Under the pieces are notes generated by a model. The model worked only from the letters and a program-made list of their open reading frames with translations, was not told where the DNA came from and made no database searches. The position numbers and the translations under genes are program-made. Shown in pieces: positions 41,162 through 48,341 of a stretch of 53,017 nt of DNA. The stretch's first letter is position 1; every line of letters starts with the position of its first letter. Origin of the DNA: an uncultured Oscillospiraceae bacterium (GTDB taxonomy: Bacteria > Bacillota > Clostridia > Oscillospirales > Acutalibacteraceae); NCBI GenBank assembly GCA_910587835.1, contig CAJUNQ010000009.1, positions 1 through 53,017 on the forward strand, read 5' to 3'.

Positions 41162-42736
41162 TTAACGCGCCTTGTCTGAGAACGAAATCCGCGGGTCCAC
41201 CGTTGCCATCAGAATGTCGCCCAGAATAATGGACACCACCGACAGCAGGGCATAGAACAGGGTGACGCCCACAATAACCGAGTTATCGTAGAAGTTGATG
41301 GCCTGGGTAAGCAGGTTGCCCGCGCCGGGCACCACATACACCCGCTCGGTGATAATGGCGCCGGTCATGGCGAACAGCACGCTGCTCGGAATGCCGTGGA
41401 CAATGGGGATCGCTGCGTTCTTGAAGATATGCTTGAAGAAAATCTCGTTCTCGTTCAGGCCGCCGGAGCGGGCGAACTTCACATAGTCCGAGTTCATCTG
41501 GTCGATCATATACCGGCGCAGCCATTTCATCATGTTGGCCACCGTGGGCAGCGCCAGCGACACAATGGGCAGCACATACATCAGCTTGCTGGTCGAGTTC
41601 ATGTCAAAGGTGGTCGGCAGGCCAAAGGAGCCGCCCACTGCCTTGAACAGGAAGATATAGGCCAGCGAGGGCACCGCAATGATGAACACAATATAGATGG
41701 TGCCCAGCTTGTCCACCAGGCCGTCCTTGTGCCGGGCCATGAAAATGCCCAGGGGCAGGCCCAGCAGGTAGGCAAGCGCAGTAGCCAGAATGCCGATGAC
41801 AAAGGAGTAGCCCATTTTGGACATGCCCGCCTTTTCGGTGACTACATTGGTGTAGTCGTCGTCAAAGCGGTTGGCCAGCACCTGGTTGCCCTCCCGCGAG
41901 CCCTGCAAAAAGGTGGCGGTGTGCAGGTCGTCCGCGCTCTCCTCCGAGTGGCCGGTGGGGTACAGGGTGGGCCGGGTGACATAGGAGCCCTGGCTCACCG
42001 TCATGGTCTCCAGCACGTCCTTGCCCTGGTTTACCGAGTAGGAGGTGCCCAGGGTGATGGTGACCAGATTCTGGTGAATATAGGGGAACTGGTTGTCGAA
42101 ATAGAGAAGATACTTGTGCTTGGTGCCATTGCCCATAATGGCAGGCGAGAACTTCTCTCCCCCATACACCGGGTCGTGGGTGGTAAAGGTCAGCTCCCGG
42201 GGGCCAATGTCGATTTCATCGTCAATGGCATGAATGGTGTCGATGGTCACGATGCTGGTAAAATAACCCCACAGCCGCTGCGCCAAGGGCCGGTCTCTGG
42301 TGGCAAACAGCTGCTGCTGGCCGCCGCTGGCCAGCTTTCTCCGGGCGGTCACCGCGTTCAGGCGCACCACCTCAAAGCCCTGGCTCTCATAGGTCTCTGT
42401 GAATTTCTTCACATACTCCGCTGTCAGCTCGCTGTCGTCTTCGGCTTTGCGGCCAATGGCCACAGCCTCCTCCCGGGTAGCGTCGTCCACCTCGCCCTTG
42501 CGGTTCAGGTCGTTCATATAGTCCTGAAAGGTGACATAGTCCAAATACCCGTATTCCTGCCATTTACGCATGGCATACATGGTTTTTTGGTTGTTATTCA
42601 GCTTATGGTAGGTATCGTCCTGCTGAAAAACCAGCTGGCGGCTCAGCAGCGAATAGATCAGCACCATGACTATCGCCACCACAATGACGACAGAGACCAG
42701 GCCGAACAGAAGTCGTTTCAACAAATATTTTGCCAT
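41162..42736 (-). CDS. oppB: Oligopeptide ABC transporter permease OppB with large ectodomain
   Basis: Protein of 524 residues against about 310 for normal OppB. The first span, LLFGLVSVVIVVAIVMVLIY, is followed by about 280 mainly polar residues before the next span (YSFVIGILATALAYLLGLPL). In ordinary OppB this loop is about 70-80 residues. The insert would be extracellular (family topology) and contains charged helices (KWQEYGYLDYVTFQDYMNDL) and beta-like segments. The transport block is normal, with the EAA loop ARSGGLNENEIFFKHIFKNA and the C-terminal SIILGDILMATVDPRI. It could help capture substrate with the enlarged OppA. Confidence 0.92.
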   Translation of the reverse strand: MAKYLLKRLLFGLVSVVIVVAIVMVLIYSLLSRQLVFQQDDTYHKLNNNQKTMYAMRKWQEYGYLDYVTFQDYMNDLNRKGEVDDATREEAVAIGRKAEDDSELTAEYVKKFTETYESQGFEVVRLNAVTARRKLASGGQQQLFATRDRPLAQRLWGYFTSIVTIDTIHAIDDEIDIGPRELTFTTHDPVYGGEKFSPAIMGNGTKHKYLLYFDNQFPYIHQNLVTITLGTSYSVNQGKDVLETMTVSQGSYVTRPTLYPTGHSEESADDLHTATFLQGSREGNQVLANRFDDDYTNVVTEKAGMSKMGYSFVIGILATALAYLLGLPLGIFMARHKDGLVDKLGTIYIVFIIAVPSLAYIFLFKAVGGSFGLPTTFDMNSTSKLMYVLPIVSLALPTVANMMKWLRRYMIDQMNSDYVKFARSGGLNENEIFFKHIFKNAAIPIVHGIPSSVLFAMTGAIITERVYVVPGAGNLLTQAINFYDNSVIVGVTLFYALLSVVSIILGDILMATVDPRISFSDKAR

Positions 42737-42880
42737 AATAATCTCATCTACTTTTTCATAGTATCATCTGCGATCTTCTTCCAGTGAAATTTTCAGAATA
42801 TACAGAGATGGGGGATGAGGCACAACGCCCCATCGCCCACTCTCCATAAACGGCTTTGCGAAAAAAGCCCTCTATGCTCG

Positions 42881-42978
42881 GCCGGGCATGCCCGGCTTCT
42901 TTCTCAGTATGCGCTTGTTCAACAGCGCGGATTCATGAAACGGTACGTTTCATGTCAGCGGATTCCCACTGGGAATCC
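42881..42978 (-). promoter_or_regulatory. Three hairpins between oppA and oppB
   Basis: Reading leftward after the oppA stop: GGATTCCC-AGT-GGGAATCC (42978-42960), ATGAAACG-TAC-CGTTTCAT (42953-42935) and the palindrome GCCGGGCATGCCCGGC (42896-42881). None is followed by a T run. They fit intercistronic structures that protect the oppA message and lower downstream expression. The rest of 42737-42986 holds no gene. Confidence 0.55.
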
Positions 42979-42986
42979 CGATTTTT

Positions 42987-45272
42987 TTAGAACAGACCCA
43001 GACACTTGGTCATGTAGCCGTTGTAGTCAGGCAGCATGGTGTCAATGTAAGAGCAGGGGTCCATAAAGTCGGGAGCCCAACCGGACAGGTCGAACGCGTC
43101 ATAGTTCATCTGATAGCCGCGCTCCGGGTCATAACCGGTCCAGTACCAGATCTCTGTGCTCTCGCACTTCACCAGGTTGACGATGACCTTGCCGCCCAGA
43201 GCCGCTTCCACGCTCTGCTTGTAAGCCTGAGCCCTGTTGGTGCGGGTGCTGCTGGAGGCGTCGTAGGGCAGGTCCACCTGAATGGGGTTGCTCTCGTCCA
43301 CGGTCACGCCCGCAGTAGCCAGCTCGGCAATGGCGATATCCAGCTGCTCGTTGGCGTTCTCCACATTGTACCAGCCGTCAAAGCCGTCGCCGGTGCCCTT
43401 GCCGTTCTCAGCAGAGGGGTCCTCTTTGTAGACGGTGATCTTCACGCCGTCCGCATCCAGCTGAGCCTGCATGATGGCGCCGTAGTCGGTGCCCGCCGGG
43501 AAGGTCACTTCCTCGCCGTTGATCTCAATGGTGGTGTCCTCGGTGAGAGAGACGAAGGTGGCGGGGGTGTAGCTGTTGCGCAGGCTCAAAGCGGCCAGGT
43601 CGTCGCCCACAGCCTGGGCGTTCCAGGTGACACGGTCAACAGACATGGCCAGAGCCAGACGGAAGTGGGAGTTGTTCATAGCGATATGAGTACGGGCAGC
43701 GTCCTCCTCGGTCTGGGGAGAGATAGCCTCGTTCTCGTTGCGGTCATTGTGCCACAGCACACGGTTCACGTTGAAGAAGTTCTGATAGGAAGTGGCGCCG
43801 GTAGAGGTGACATAGGCATAGTTGTCGAAGATGGTGGCGTCGTCGCCGGCAATCTTGTCCTTCTTGGCCAGCTCCAGGGTGGCGGTGCTAAGGCCGCACT
43901 GGTCGGTGACCTCGGCCTGCAGGTCGTTGTAGTTCTTGGTCACGTCGCTGCCGTCGTTGAACACCCGGCGCATGCTCTTCAGGGTGACATTCTCAGCGTC
44001 CCAGTAGGTGGGGTTGGCCTTGTACTCGATCACGTTGTTCTCCACCGCGCTGGTGACCAGGAAGGGACCGCAGTAGGCAATGTGGTCCGGGTCAGAGCCA
44101 TAGAGATAGGTAGTTGCCTCGGTGTCGTATTCTTCGCCGAACTGACCGCCCTGAGAGGTGTAGTAGCTGCGGCACAGGGGCAGAGACAGGCCACAGTGGA
44201 GCATGGAGGTGAAGTAGGGCACGGGCTTCTGCAGGTGGTAGACCAGAGTGTAGTCGTCCGTGGCCTCAATGCCCACCTTGGAGAAGTCGGGCTCGTCGCC
44301 GGAGACATAGTCTTCAATGCCCTCGATTACGCCGTTGAACAGCACGTCCAGGCCAGAGCCGGAGTCGCACACATGCTGCAGGCCGGCAACCCAGTCGTCG
44401 GCAATCACGTCGGCAATCTCGCGGCCCTGAGAGTCCACCCACTTCACACCCTTGCGGATGTGGAAGGTGTAGGTCAGGCCGTCCTCAGACATCTCATAGC
44501 TCTCGGCCAGAGCGGGAATCTCCCGGTTCTCGCCGTCGAAGAACAGCAGGCTGTCCAGCTGGCCCAGAACAGGCACGGTGTCAGCAGCCTTGCTGGTGGC
44601 CATCATGTCCCAGGTGGTGGGCAGCTTGGTGAAGGTGGTGGTGTAGCTGTCCTTCATGGTGTAGCCCTTGCCGGTGAGATACTCAATAGCCGCCTTGCGG
44701 TACTCGCCGGTGCCCCGCTTCTCGTTGAGCAGGTCCTTCAGCGCGTCACGGTCCTCGGCCTTCAGAAGCTCCTTGGTGACAATGGAGTACTGATAGCGCT
44801 CGTTGTCAGAGCCCCAGCCGTTGGTGGTGGTAGAGCCGGGAGCGATGCGGCCGATGGCATACTGGCCGCCGTTGGCGGTGGTGGGCTGCATCACGCCGGC
44901 CTCCAGAAGCTTGGCCTCGCCCACAGCCTCCATGGCGTAGCGCTTGTTTACGTCCAGCACCTCGCTGGTGGCCTCCTTGTAGGCCTCATAGAACTCGCCC
45001 AGAGTATAGTTGTAATAATACTCAGAAACCTCATCGTAATCCTCGCTCTCGATGGAGGGAGGCGCCCAGGCGCCGGTCTCCTCCTCCTCGGGCTCGCTGG
45101 CGTCGTCGCCGCTCTCCTCAGAGCTGGCGTCCTCAGAGGAAGCCTCAGAGCTGGAACCCGCCTCGCTGCTGGGGGTGGAGCTGCCGCTGTCGCCGCCGCA
45201 GGCAGCCAGCACAGACACCAGCATGAGCGCGGCCAGCAGCACAGCCAAGGCACGCTTCATCGTCTTGTTCAT
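42987..45272 (-). CDS. oppA: Oligopeptide-binding lipoprotein OppA (SBP family 5)
   Basis: Protein of 761 residues; typical members are 530-600. The lipoprotein signal is RALAVLLAALMLVSVLAACG with the lipid-bearing Cys, followed by a Ser/Glu-rich spacer of about 50 residues that holds the domain off the membrane. Family-5 segments are visible: YEMSEDGLTYTFHIRKGVKW, ADDWVAGLQHVCD, TDDYTLVYHLQKPVPYF and WDAENVTLKSMRRVF. An extra stretch before the first of these (from about residue 80 to 220) explains the length. It captures peptides for OppBCDF. The start at 45272 follows AAAGGA; an earlier in-frame ATG has no site. Confidence 0.94.
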   Translation of the reverse strand: MNKTMKRALAVLLAALMLVSVLAACGGDSGSSTPSSEAGSSSEASSEDASSEESGDDASEPEEEETGAWAPPSIESEDYDEVSEYYYNYTLGEFYEAYKEATSEVLDVNKRYAMEAVGEAKLLEAGVMQPTTANGGQYAIGRIAPGSTTTNGWGSDNERYQYSIVTKELLKAEDRDALKDLLNEKRGTGEYRKAAIEYLTGKGYTMKDSYTTTFTKLPTTWDMMATSKAADTVPVLGQLDSLLFFDGENREIPALAESYEMSEDGLTYTFHIRKGVKWVDSQGREIADVIADDWVAGLQHVCDSGSGLDVLFNGVIEGIEDYVSGDEPDFSKVGIEATDDYTLVYHLQKPVPYFTSMLHCGLSLPLCRSYYTSQGGQFGEEYDTEATTYLYGSDPDHIAYCGPFLVTSAVENNVIEYKANPTYWDAENVTLKSMRRVFNDGSDVTKNYNDLQAEVTDQCGLSTATLELAKKDKIAGDDATIFDNYAYVTSTGATSYQNFFNVNRVLWHNDRNENEAISPQTEEDAARTHIAMNNSHFRLALAMSVDRVTWNAQAVGDDLAALSLRNSYTPATFVSLTEDTTIEINGEEVTFPAGTDYGAIMQAQLDADGVKITVYKEDPSAENGKGTGDGFDGWYNVENANEQLDIAIAELATAGVTVDESNPIQVDLPYDASSSTRTNRAQAYKQSVEAALGGKVIVNLVKCESTEIWYWTGYDPERGYQMNYDAFDLSGWAPDFMDPCSYIDTMLPDYNGYMTKCLGLF

Positions 45273-45472
45273 GGTTACTCGTCCTTTCTGAAAATAAATA
45301 TATGTTGATGCGGCGGGCCCATTGCCCGCCGCGCGCAACCGGATGGAATGACAGAAATGAACACTTTAAAAACAGGATATGAATTTCTTTCCATTCACGC
45401 ATTTTTTCGATTGGATTCCTGCAATTTTCCGGCGCAGCGGCAGGCCGCGCTATGATTCCTCTTGGGAAAATG

Positions 45473-45519
45473 CACGATATCTTGTATTTAATTATACGCT
45501 GTGCGCTATCGTGTGTCAA
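45473..45519 (-). promoter_or_regulatory. Perfect-consensus opp promoter with centred inverted repeat
   Basis: On the minus strand TTGACA (45519-45514), exactly 17 nt, TATAAT (45496-45491), both perfect. The half-sites CACGATA (plus 45473-45479) and TATCGTG (plus 45507-45513) form an inverted repeat whose centre falls on the -10 box, so a repressor dimer or tetramer could cover the promoter. The leader to oppA is about 210 nt and holds no other gene. Confidence 0.85.
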
Positions 45520-45765
45520 GTTTTTTCTGTTGCAATCCCCCGATTTGAGAGATAAAGCCTCAAATAACAAAAACCCCCTCGCAATTTTGTGCACTTTTCC
45601 ATGCGTGAAGGATGGAAGCCCAATTCCTGCATGAATTGTCACAAAGCATTCATTTTTTCGGCTTCCCCCCGCTGCTGCGGCAGCGCGTCAAAGGCATTCT
45701 CCGCCAGGGCCGCTTTACCCTGATATATAAGGATGGCCCCCGGCCTTCCCCGCAAAAAAAGGAGG

Positions 45766-45794
45766 TTGAAAAGCCAGAGGCCCTCTGGTATAAT
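45766..45794 (+). promoter_or_regulatory. ABC exporter promoter with palindromic operator in the spacer
   Basis: TTGAAA (45766-45771), 17-nt spacer, TATAAT (45789-45794). The spacer carries the 15-bp palindrome CCAGAGG-C-CCTCTGG (45774-45788), ending exactly at the -10 box. A bound dimer would block or reshape the promoter. Confidence 0.8.
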
Positions 45795-45844
45795 GGCCGC
45801 AGGCAGCTTTTGCCTGAATCCAATAAAGAAAGGAACGATAACAT

Positions 45845-45901
45845 ATGAAAGTCCGCACTGTCAGAACCGCCGCATTCTTCGGGAGGGCCGCAGGCGTCTG
45901 A
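45845..45901 (+). CDS. 18-codon leader peptide upstream of the ABC exporter
   Basis: ATG at 45845 preceded by AAAGGA at 10 nt; it encodes MKVRTVRTAAFFGRAAGV and stops with TGA 38 nt before the exporter TTG start. Codons 13-14 (GGG AGG, with the preceding C) form one arm of a hairpin with CCTCCCG downstream, so a ribosome paused on this frame would change folding around the exporter Shine-Dalgarno. Its size, position and overlap with the hairpin are those of regulatory leader peptides of drug-resistance and drug-efflux genes. Translation is not proven. Confidence 0.6.
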   Translation: MKVRTVRTAAFFGRAAGV

Positions 45902-45932
45902 CCACTGGTCCTCCCGCACTTTCAAGGAGGAG
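45880..45932 (+). promoter_or_regulatory. Alternative hairpins that hide or free the exporter Shine-Dalgarno
   Basis: Structure 1: TCCTCC (45909-45914) pairs with GGAGGA (45926-45931), burying the exporter site AAGGAGGAG. Structure 2: CGGGAGG (45880-45886, inside the leader ORF) pairs with CCTCCCG (45910-45916), freeing it; GACC-ACT-GGTC (45900-45910) can nest nearby. The two cannot coexist because both use 45910-45914. This is the layout of a translational switch. Confidence 0.6.
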
Positions 45933-45939
45933 CAAAATT

Positions 45940-47670
45940 TTGAGTAAGAAATCATTCAAGCAGCTAATCTCGTTCTACCGCCCCTACCGGGGCCTGTTTT
46001 TCGCCGACCTGCTGGCCGCTGCCATCGCCTCGGCGACCGCCCTGCTTCTGCCCCTGGGCGTGCGCCGCATTGCCGATAGCCTTTTGACCGGCGGCTCCGC
46101 CCGGGCCGCAGAGGTGCTGTGGGTAGGGGCAGGCCTGGCCGCGCTGGTAGGGCTTCGGGCCGGGTGCACCTACTTTTACGACTATCAGGGACACTATCTG
46201 GGGGCCAAAATCGAGCGGGATATGCGCGCCCAGATGTTCCGCCACTGTCAACAGCTGCCCTTCTCTTTTTACGACACCCACACTGTGGGCAGCCTTATGT
46301 CCCGCATTACCAGCGACACCCTGTCCCTGGCGGAGTTCTTTCACCATGTGCCCGAGGACCTTCTGCTCAACGGAATCCAGTTTTTGGGGGCCATGGCCAT
46401 TCTTCTCACCATCCACTGGCAGACCACCCTGGTCATTCTGGCCTTTCTCCCCTTTATGACTGCCTATACCCTGCATTTCAACAAAAAAATGGGGGCCGCT
46501 ATGGAGCAGGCAAAGGAGAGCCTGGCCAGCATCAACGCCCAGGCCGAGGACTCCCTCTCGGGCATCCGGGTGGTGCAGTCCTTTGCCAACGAGGCGGTGG
46601 AGGAGGAGAAGTTCTCCCGCCAAAACCAGCGTTTTCTGGAAAACCGCCGGGTGGACTACCTGAGCCAATGCCAGCTTTACTGCGGCATGGACGCCTTCGC
46701 CGCGCTGATTCCCATTGCGGTGGTGGCCTTCGGCGGGCTGGCTATTCTGCGGGGCGCCATGAGCCTGCCCGACCTGCTGGCGTTTCTGCTGTACATCGGC
46801 TATTTTACCGGGCCGGTGCAGAGCCTGGTGAACACCAGCCGGCTGCTGCAAGAGGGCCGCGCCAGCTTCCGGCGCTACCAGGAGCTGATGAAAACCGAGC
46901 CCGCCGTACAGGACTGCCCGGACGCCCGGGAGCCCGAGCAGGTGAAGGGCCGGGTGGAGTTCCGGCAGGTATACTTCCGCTATGGCGGCGAGGACGCGGT
47001 GCTCCGGGGCCTGAGCCTGACCATAGAGGCCGGGGAGTATGTGGCCCTGGTGGGGGCCTCCGGCGTGGGTAAGACCACCCTCAGCTCCCTCATCCCCCGG
47101 TTCTACGAGCCCCAGAAGGGACAGATTCTGCTGGACGGCGTACCGGTGGAGAAGCTGACCTTAAAGGGCCTGCGCAGAAACGTGGGTATTGTGCAGCAGG
47201 ACGTGTATCTGTTCACCGGCACCGTGGCGGAGAACATTGCCTATGGCCGCCCGGGGGCCAGCCGGGCGGAGATTATTGCCGCAGCCAAGCAGGCCGGGGC
47301 CCATGACTTTATCCAGCAGCTCCCCGGGGGCTATGACGCGGACGTGGGCCCCCACGGCGTGCGGCTGTCCGGGGGCCAGCAGCAAAGGCTCTCCATTGCC
47401 CGGGTGTTCCTGAAGGACCCGCCGGTGCTGATTTTTGACGAGGCCACCAGCGCGCTGGACGCCCACAGCGAAAAGCTGGTGCAGCGTTCCTTAGAGCAGC
47501 TGGCCCGGCGGCGCACCACGCTGGTCATTGCCCACCGGCTCTCTACCGTGCGGGAGGCCGGGCGCATTCTGGTGCTGGACGAGCAGGGCATCTGCGAGGA
47601 GGGCTCCCACCAGGAGCTGATGGCCAAAAACGGGGTGTACGCCCGGCTCTATCAGGCGGCCGGCCTGTAG
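45940..47670 (+). CDS. ABC exporter, fused membrane and ATPase domains
   Basis: Protein of 576 residues, the usual length of a half-transporter that works as a dimer. Six membrane spans fill residues 1-320 (LLAAAIASATALLLPLGV, ILLTIHWQTTLVILAFLPFM and others). The ATPase has Walker A GASGVGKTT, signature LSGGQQQRLSIARV, Walker B VLIFDEATSALD and IVIAHRLS-type switch (LVIAHRLSTVREA). All catalytic residues are present. Such MsbA/BmrA-type pumps export drugs, lipids or peptides; the cargo is unknown. The TTG start at 45940 is chosen because AAGGAGG lies 8 nt upstream and no ATG fits. The leader ORF and operator suggest inducible expression, which favours a drug- or stress-responsive pump. Confidence 0.93.
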   Translation: MSKKSFKQLISFYRPYRGLFFADLLAAAIASATALLLPLGVRRIADSLLTGGSARAAEVLWVGAGLAALVGLRAGCTYFYDYQGHYLGAKIERDMRAQMFRHCQQLPFSFYDTHTVGSLMSRITSDTLSLAEFFHHVPEDLLLNGIQFLGAMAILLTIHWQTTLVILAFLPFMTAYTLHFNKKMGAAMEQAKESLASINAQAEDSLSGIRVVQSFANEAVEEEKFSRQNQRFLENRRVDYLSQCQLYCGMDAFAALIPIAVVAFGGLAILRGAMSLPDLLAFLLYIGYFTGPVQSLVNTSRLLQEGRASFRRYQELMKTEPAVQDCPDAREPEQVKGRVEFRQVYFRYGGEDAVLRGLSLTIEAGEYVALVGASGVGKTTLSSLIPRFYEPQKGQILLDGVPVEKLTLKGLRRNVGIVQQDVYLFTGTVAENIAYGRPGASRAEIIAAAKQAGAHDFIQQLPGGYDADVGPHGVRLSGGQQQRLSIARVFLKDPPVLIFDEATSALDAHSEKLVQRSLEQLARRRTTLVIAHRLSTVREAGRILVLDEQGICEEGSHQELMAKNGVYARLYQAAGL

Positions 47671-47705
47671 GCAGGCCGCAGGACCCAAAATATAGACGCT
47701 TTCAG

Positions 47706-47733
47706 AAAAGGCCGGCATTTGCCCGGCCTTTTT
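47706..47733 (+). terminator. ABC exporter terminator
   Basis: AAAAGGCCGG pairs with CCGGCCTTTTT around CATTTGC, 35 nt after the stop. Confidence 0.88.
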
Positions 47734-47757
47734 GCTAAGATGTGTTCGCCATAAGCT

Positions 47758-48161
47758 GTGAACGGAGAGGCAGAGGCCTATTTTTCCAGCTTCCAGTCAA
47801 AATTTTCAGCCTGCAAAACTGGCAAAGCACCTGTAGCAACACAGACGGGAACGCCCCCCTACAGTACCATTCCAACCGGGCCCTCCCGCCGCTTACCGGG
47901 GGAATCAGGTCTACCTACATATTACCGAGTGGGAGCAGGACGAGCTGGACCTGCCCACCCCGGGCAGGCTCACCGGCGCGCGGCCTGACTACCCAGGACT
48001 TCTCGGTGACAGAGGCGGACGGACGCCTCCATGTGCAGGTCCCCATCCCCTCCCGGGACCCCCTGGACGCCATTCTCTGCCTGGAATTTGACCAGCCCAT
48101 TCAGTGGGGCGGCGTGACCGGGCAGGAAAACGATGTATACTGCTTAGCGGACGGGCTCTAG
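47758..48161 (+). pseudogene. Frameshifted 3' remnant of an alpha-L-fucosidase-like gene
   Basis: Three pieces in three different frames read in the order of a GH29 alpha-L-fucosidase C-terminus: VNGEAEAYFSS from 47758 (family: VNGEAIYG...), NQVYLHITEWEQDELDLPTP from 47903 (family: YLHVFDWP...L.LP), and TTQDFSVTEADGRLHVQVP then DPLDAILCLEFDQPI from 47985 to the stop at 48161. The catalytic N-terminal two thirds are gone and at least two frameshifts separate the pieces. The fucosidase call is from remembered sequence style, so the exact family is tentative; that it is broken coding DNA is better supported. Confidence 0.6.
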
Positions 48162-48214
48162 ACTCTGTTTTAAAACTCCCCCCTTCCCGGTAAAATGGAA
48201 AGGGGGGAGTTTTT
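48158..48214 (+). repeat. Short relative of foldback element A acting as a terminator
   Basis: CTAGACTCTGTTTTAAAACTCC matches the 5' end of foldback element A copy 2 with one change, and overlaps the remnant gene's stop. Instead of the long arm it closes at once as AAAACTCCCCCCTT (48172-48185) with AAGGGGGGAGTTTT (48200-48213), followed by T. It may be a deleted copy now working as a plus-strand terminator. Confidence 0.6.
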
Positions 48215-48271
48215 CATCCGCCACTCCCACGCCCTTCCCTCAGGCTGTCTCACAGAGCCCCAAAGCCATAA

Positions 48272-48311
48272 CAGCAAAAGAGAAGCCTCTGGTCCCTCCA
48301 AAGGCTTCTCT
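48272..48311 (-). terminator. Terminator of fapA
   Basis: On the minus strand AGAGAAGCC pairs with GGCTTCTCT (plus 48303-48311 and 48279-48287), followed by TTTTGCT. It lies about 30 nt after the stop. Confidence 0.82.
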
Positions 48312-48341
48312 CGACACACCGACCGGCGGAAAGCAGCCGGC

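Noticed and set aside
47742..48161. A single intact 139-codon gene
   Set aside because: The first half of this frame is not protein-like; the recognisable segments switch frame, so it is listed as a remnant.
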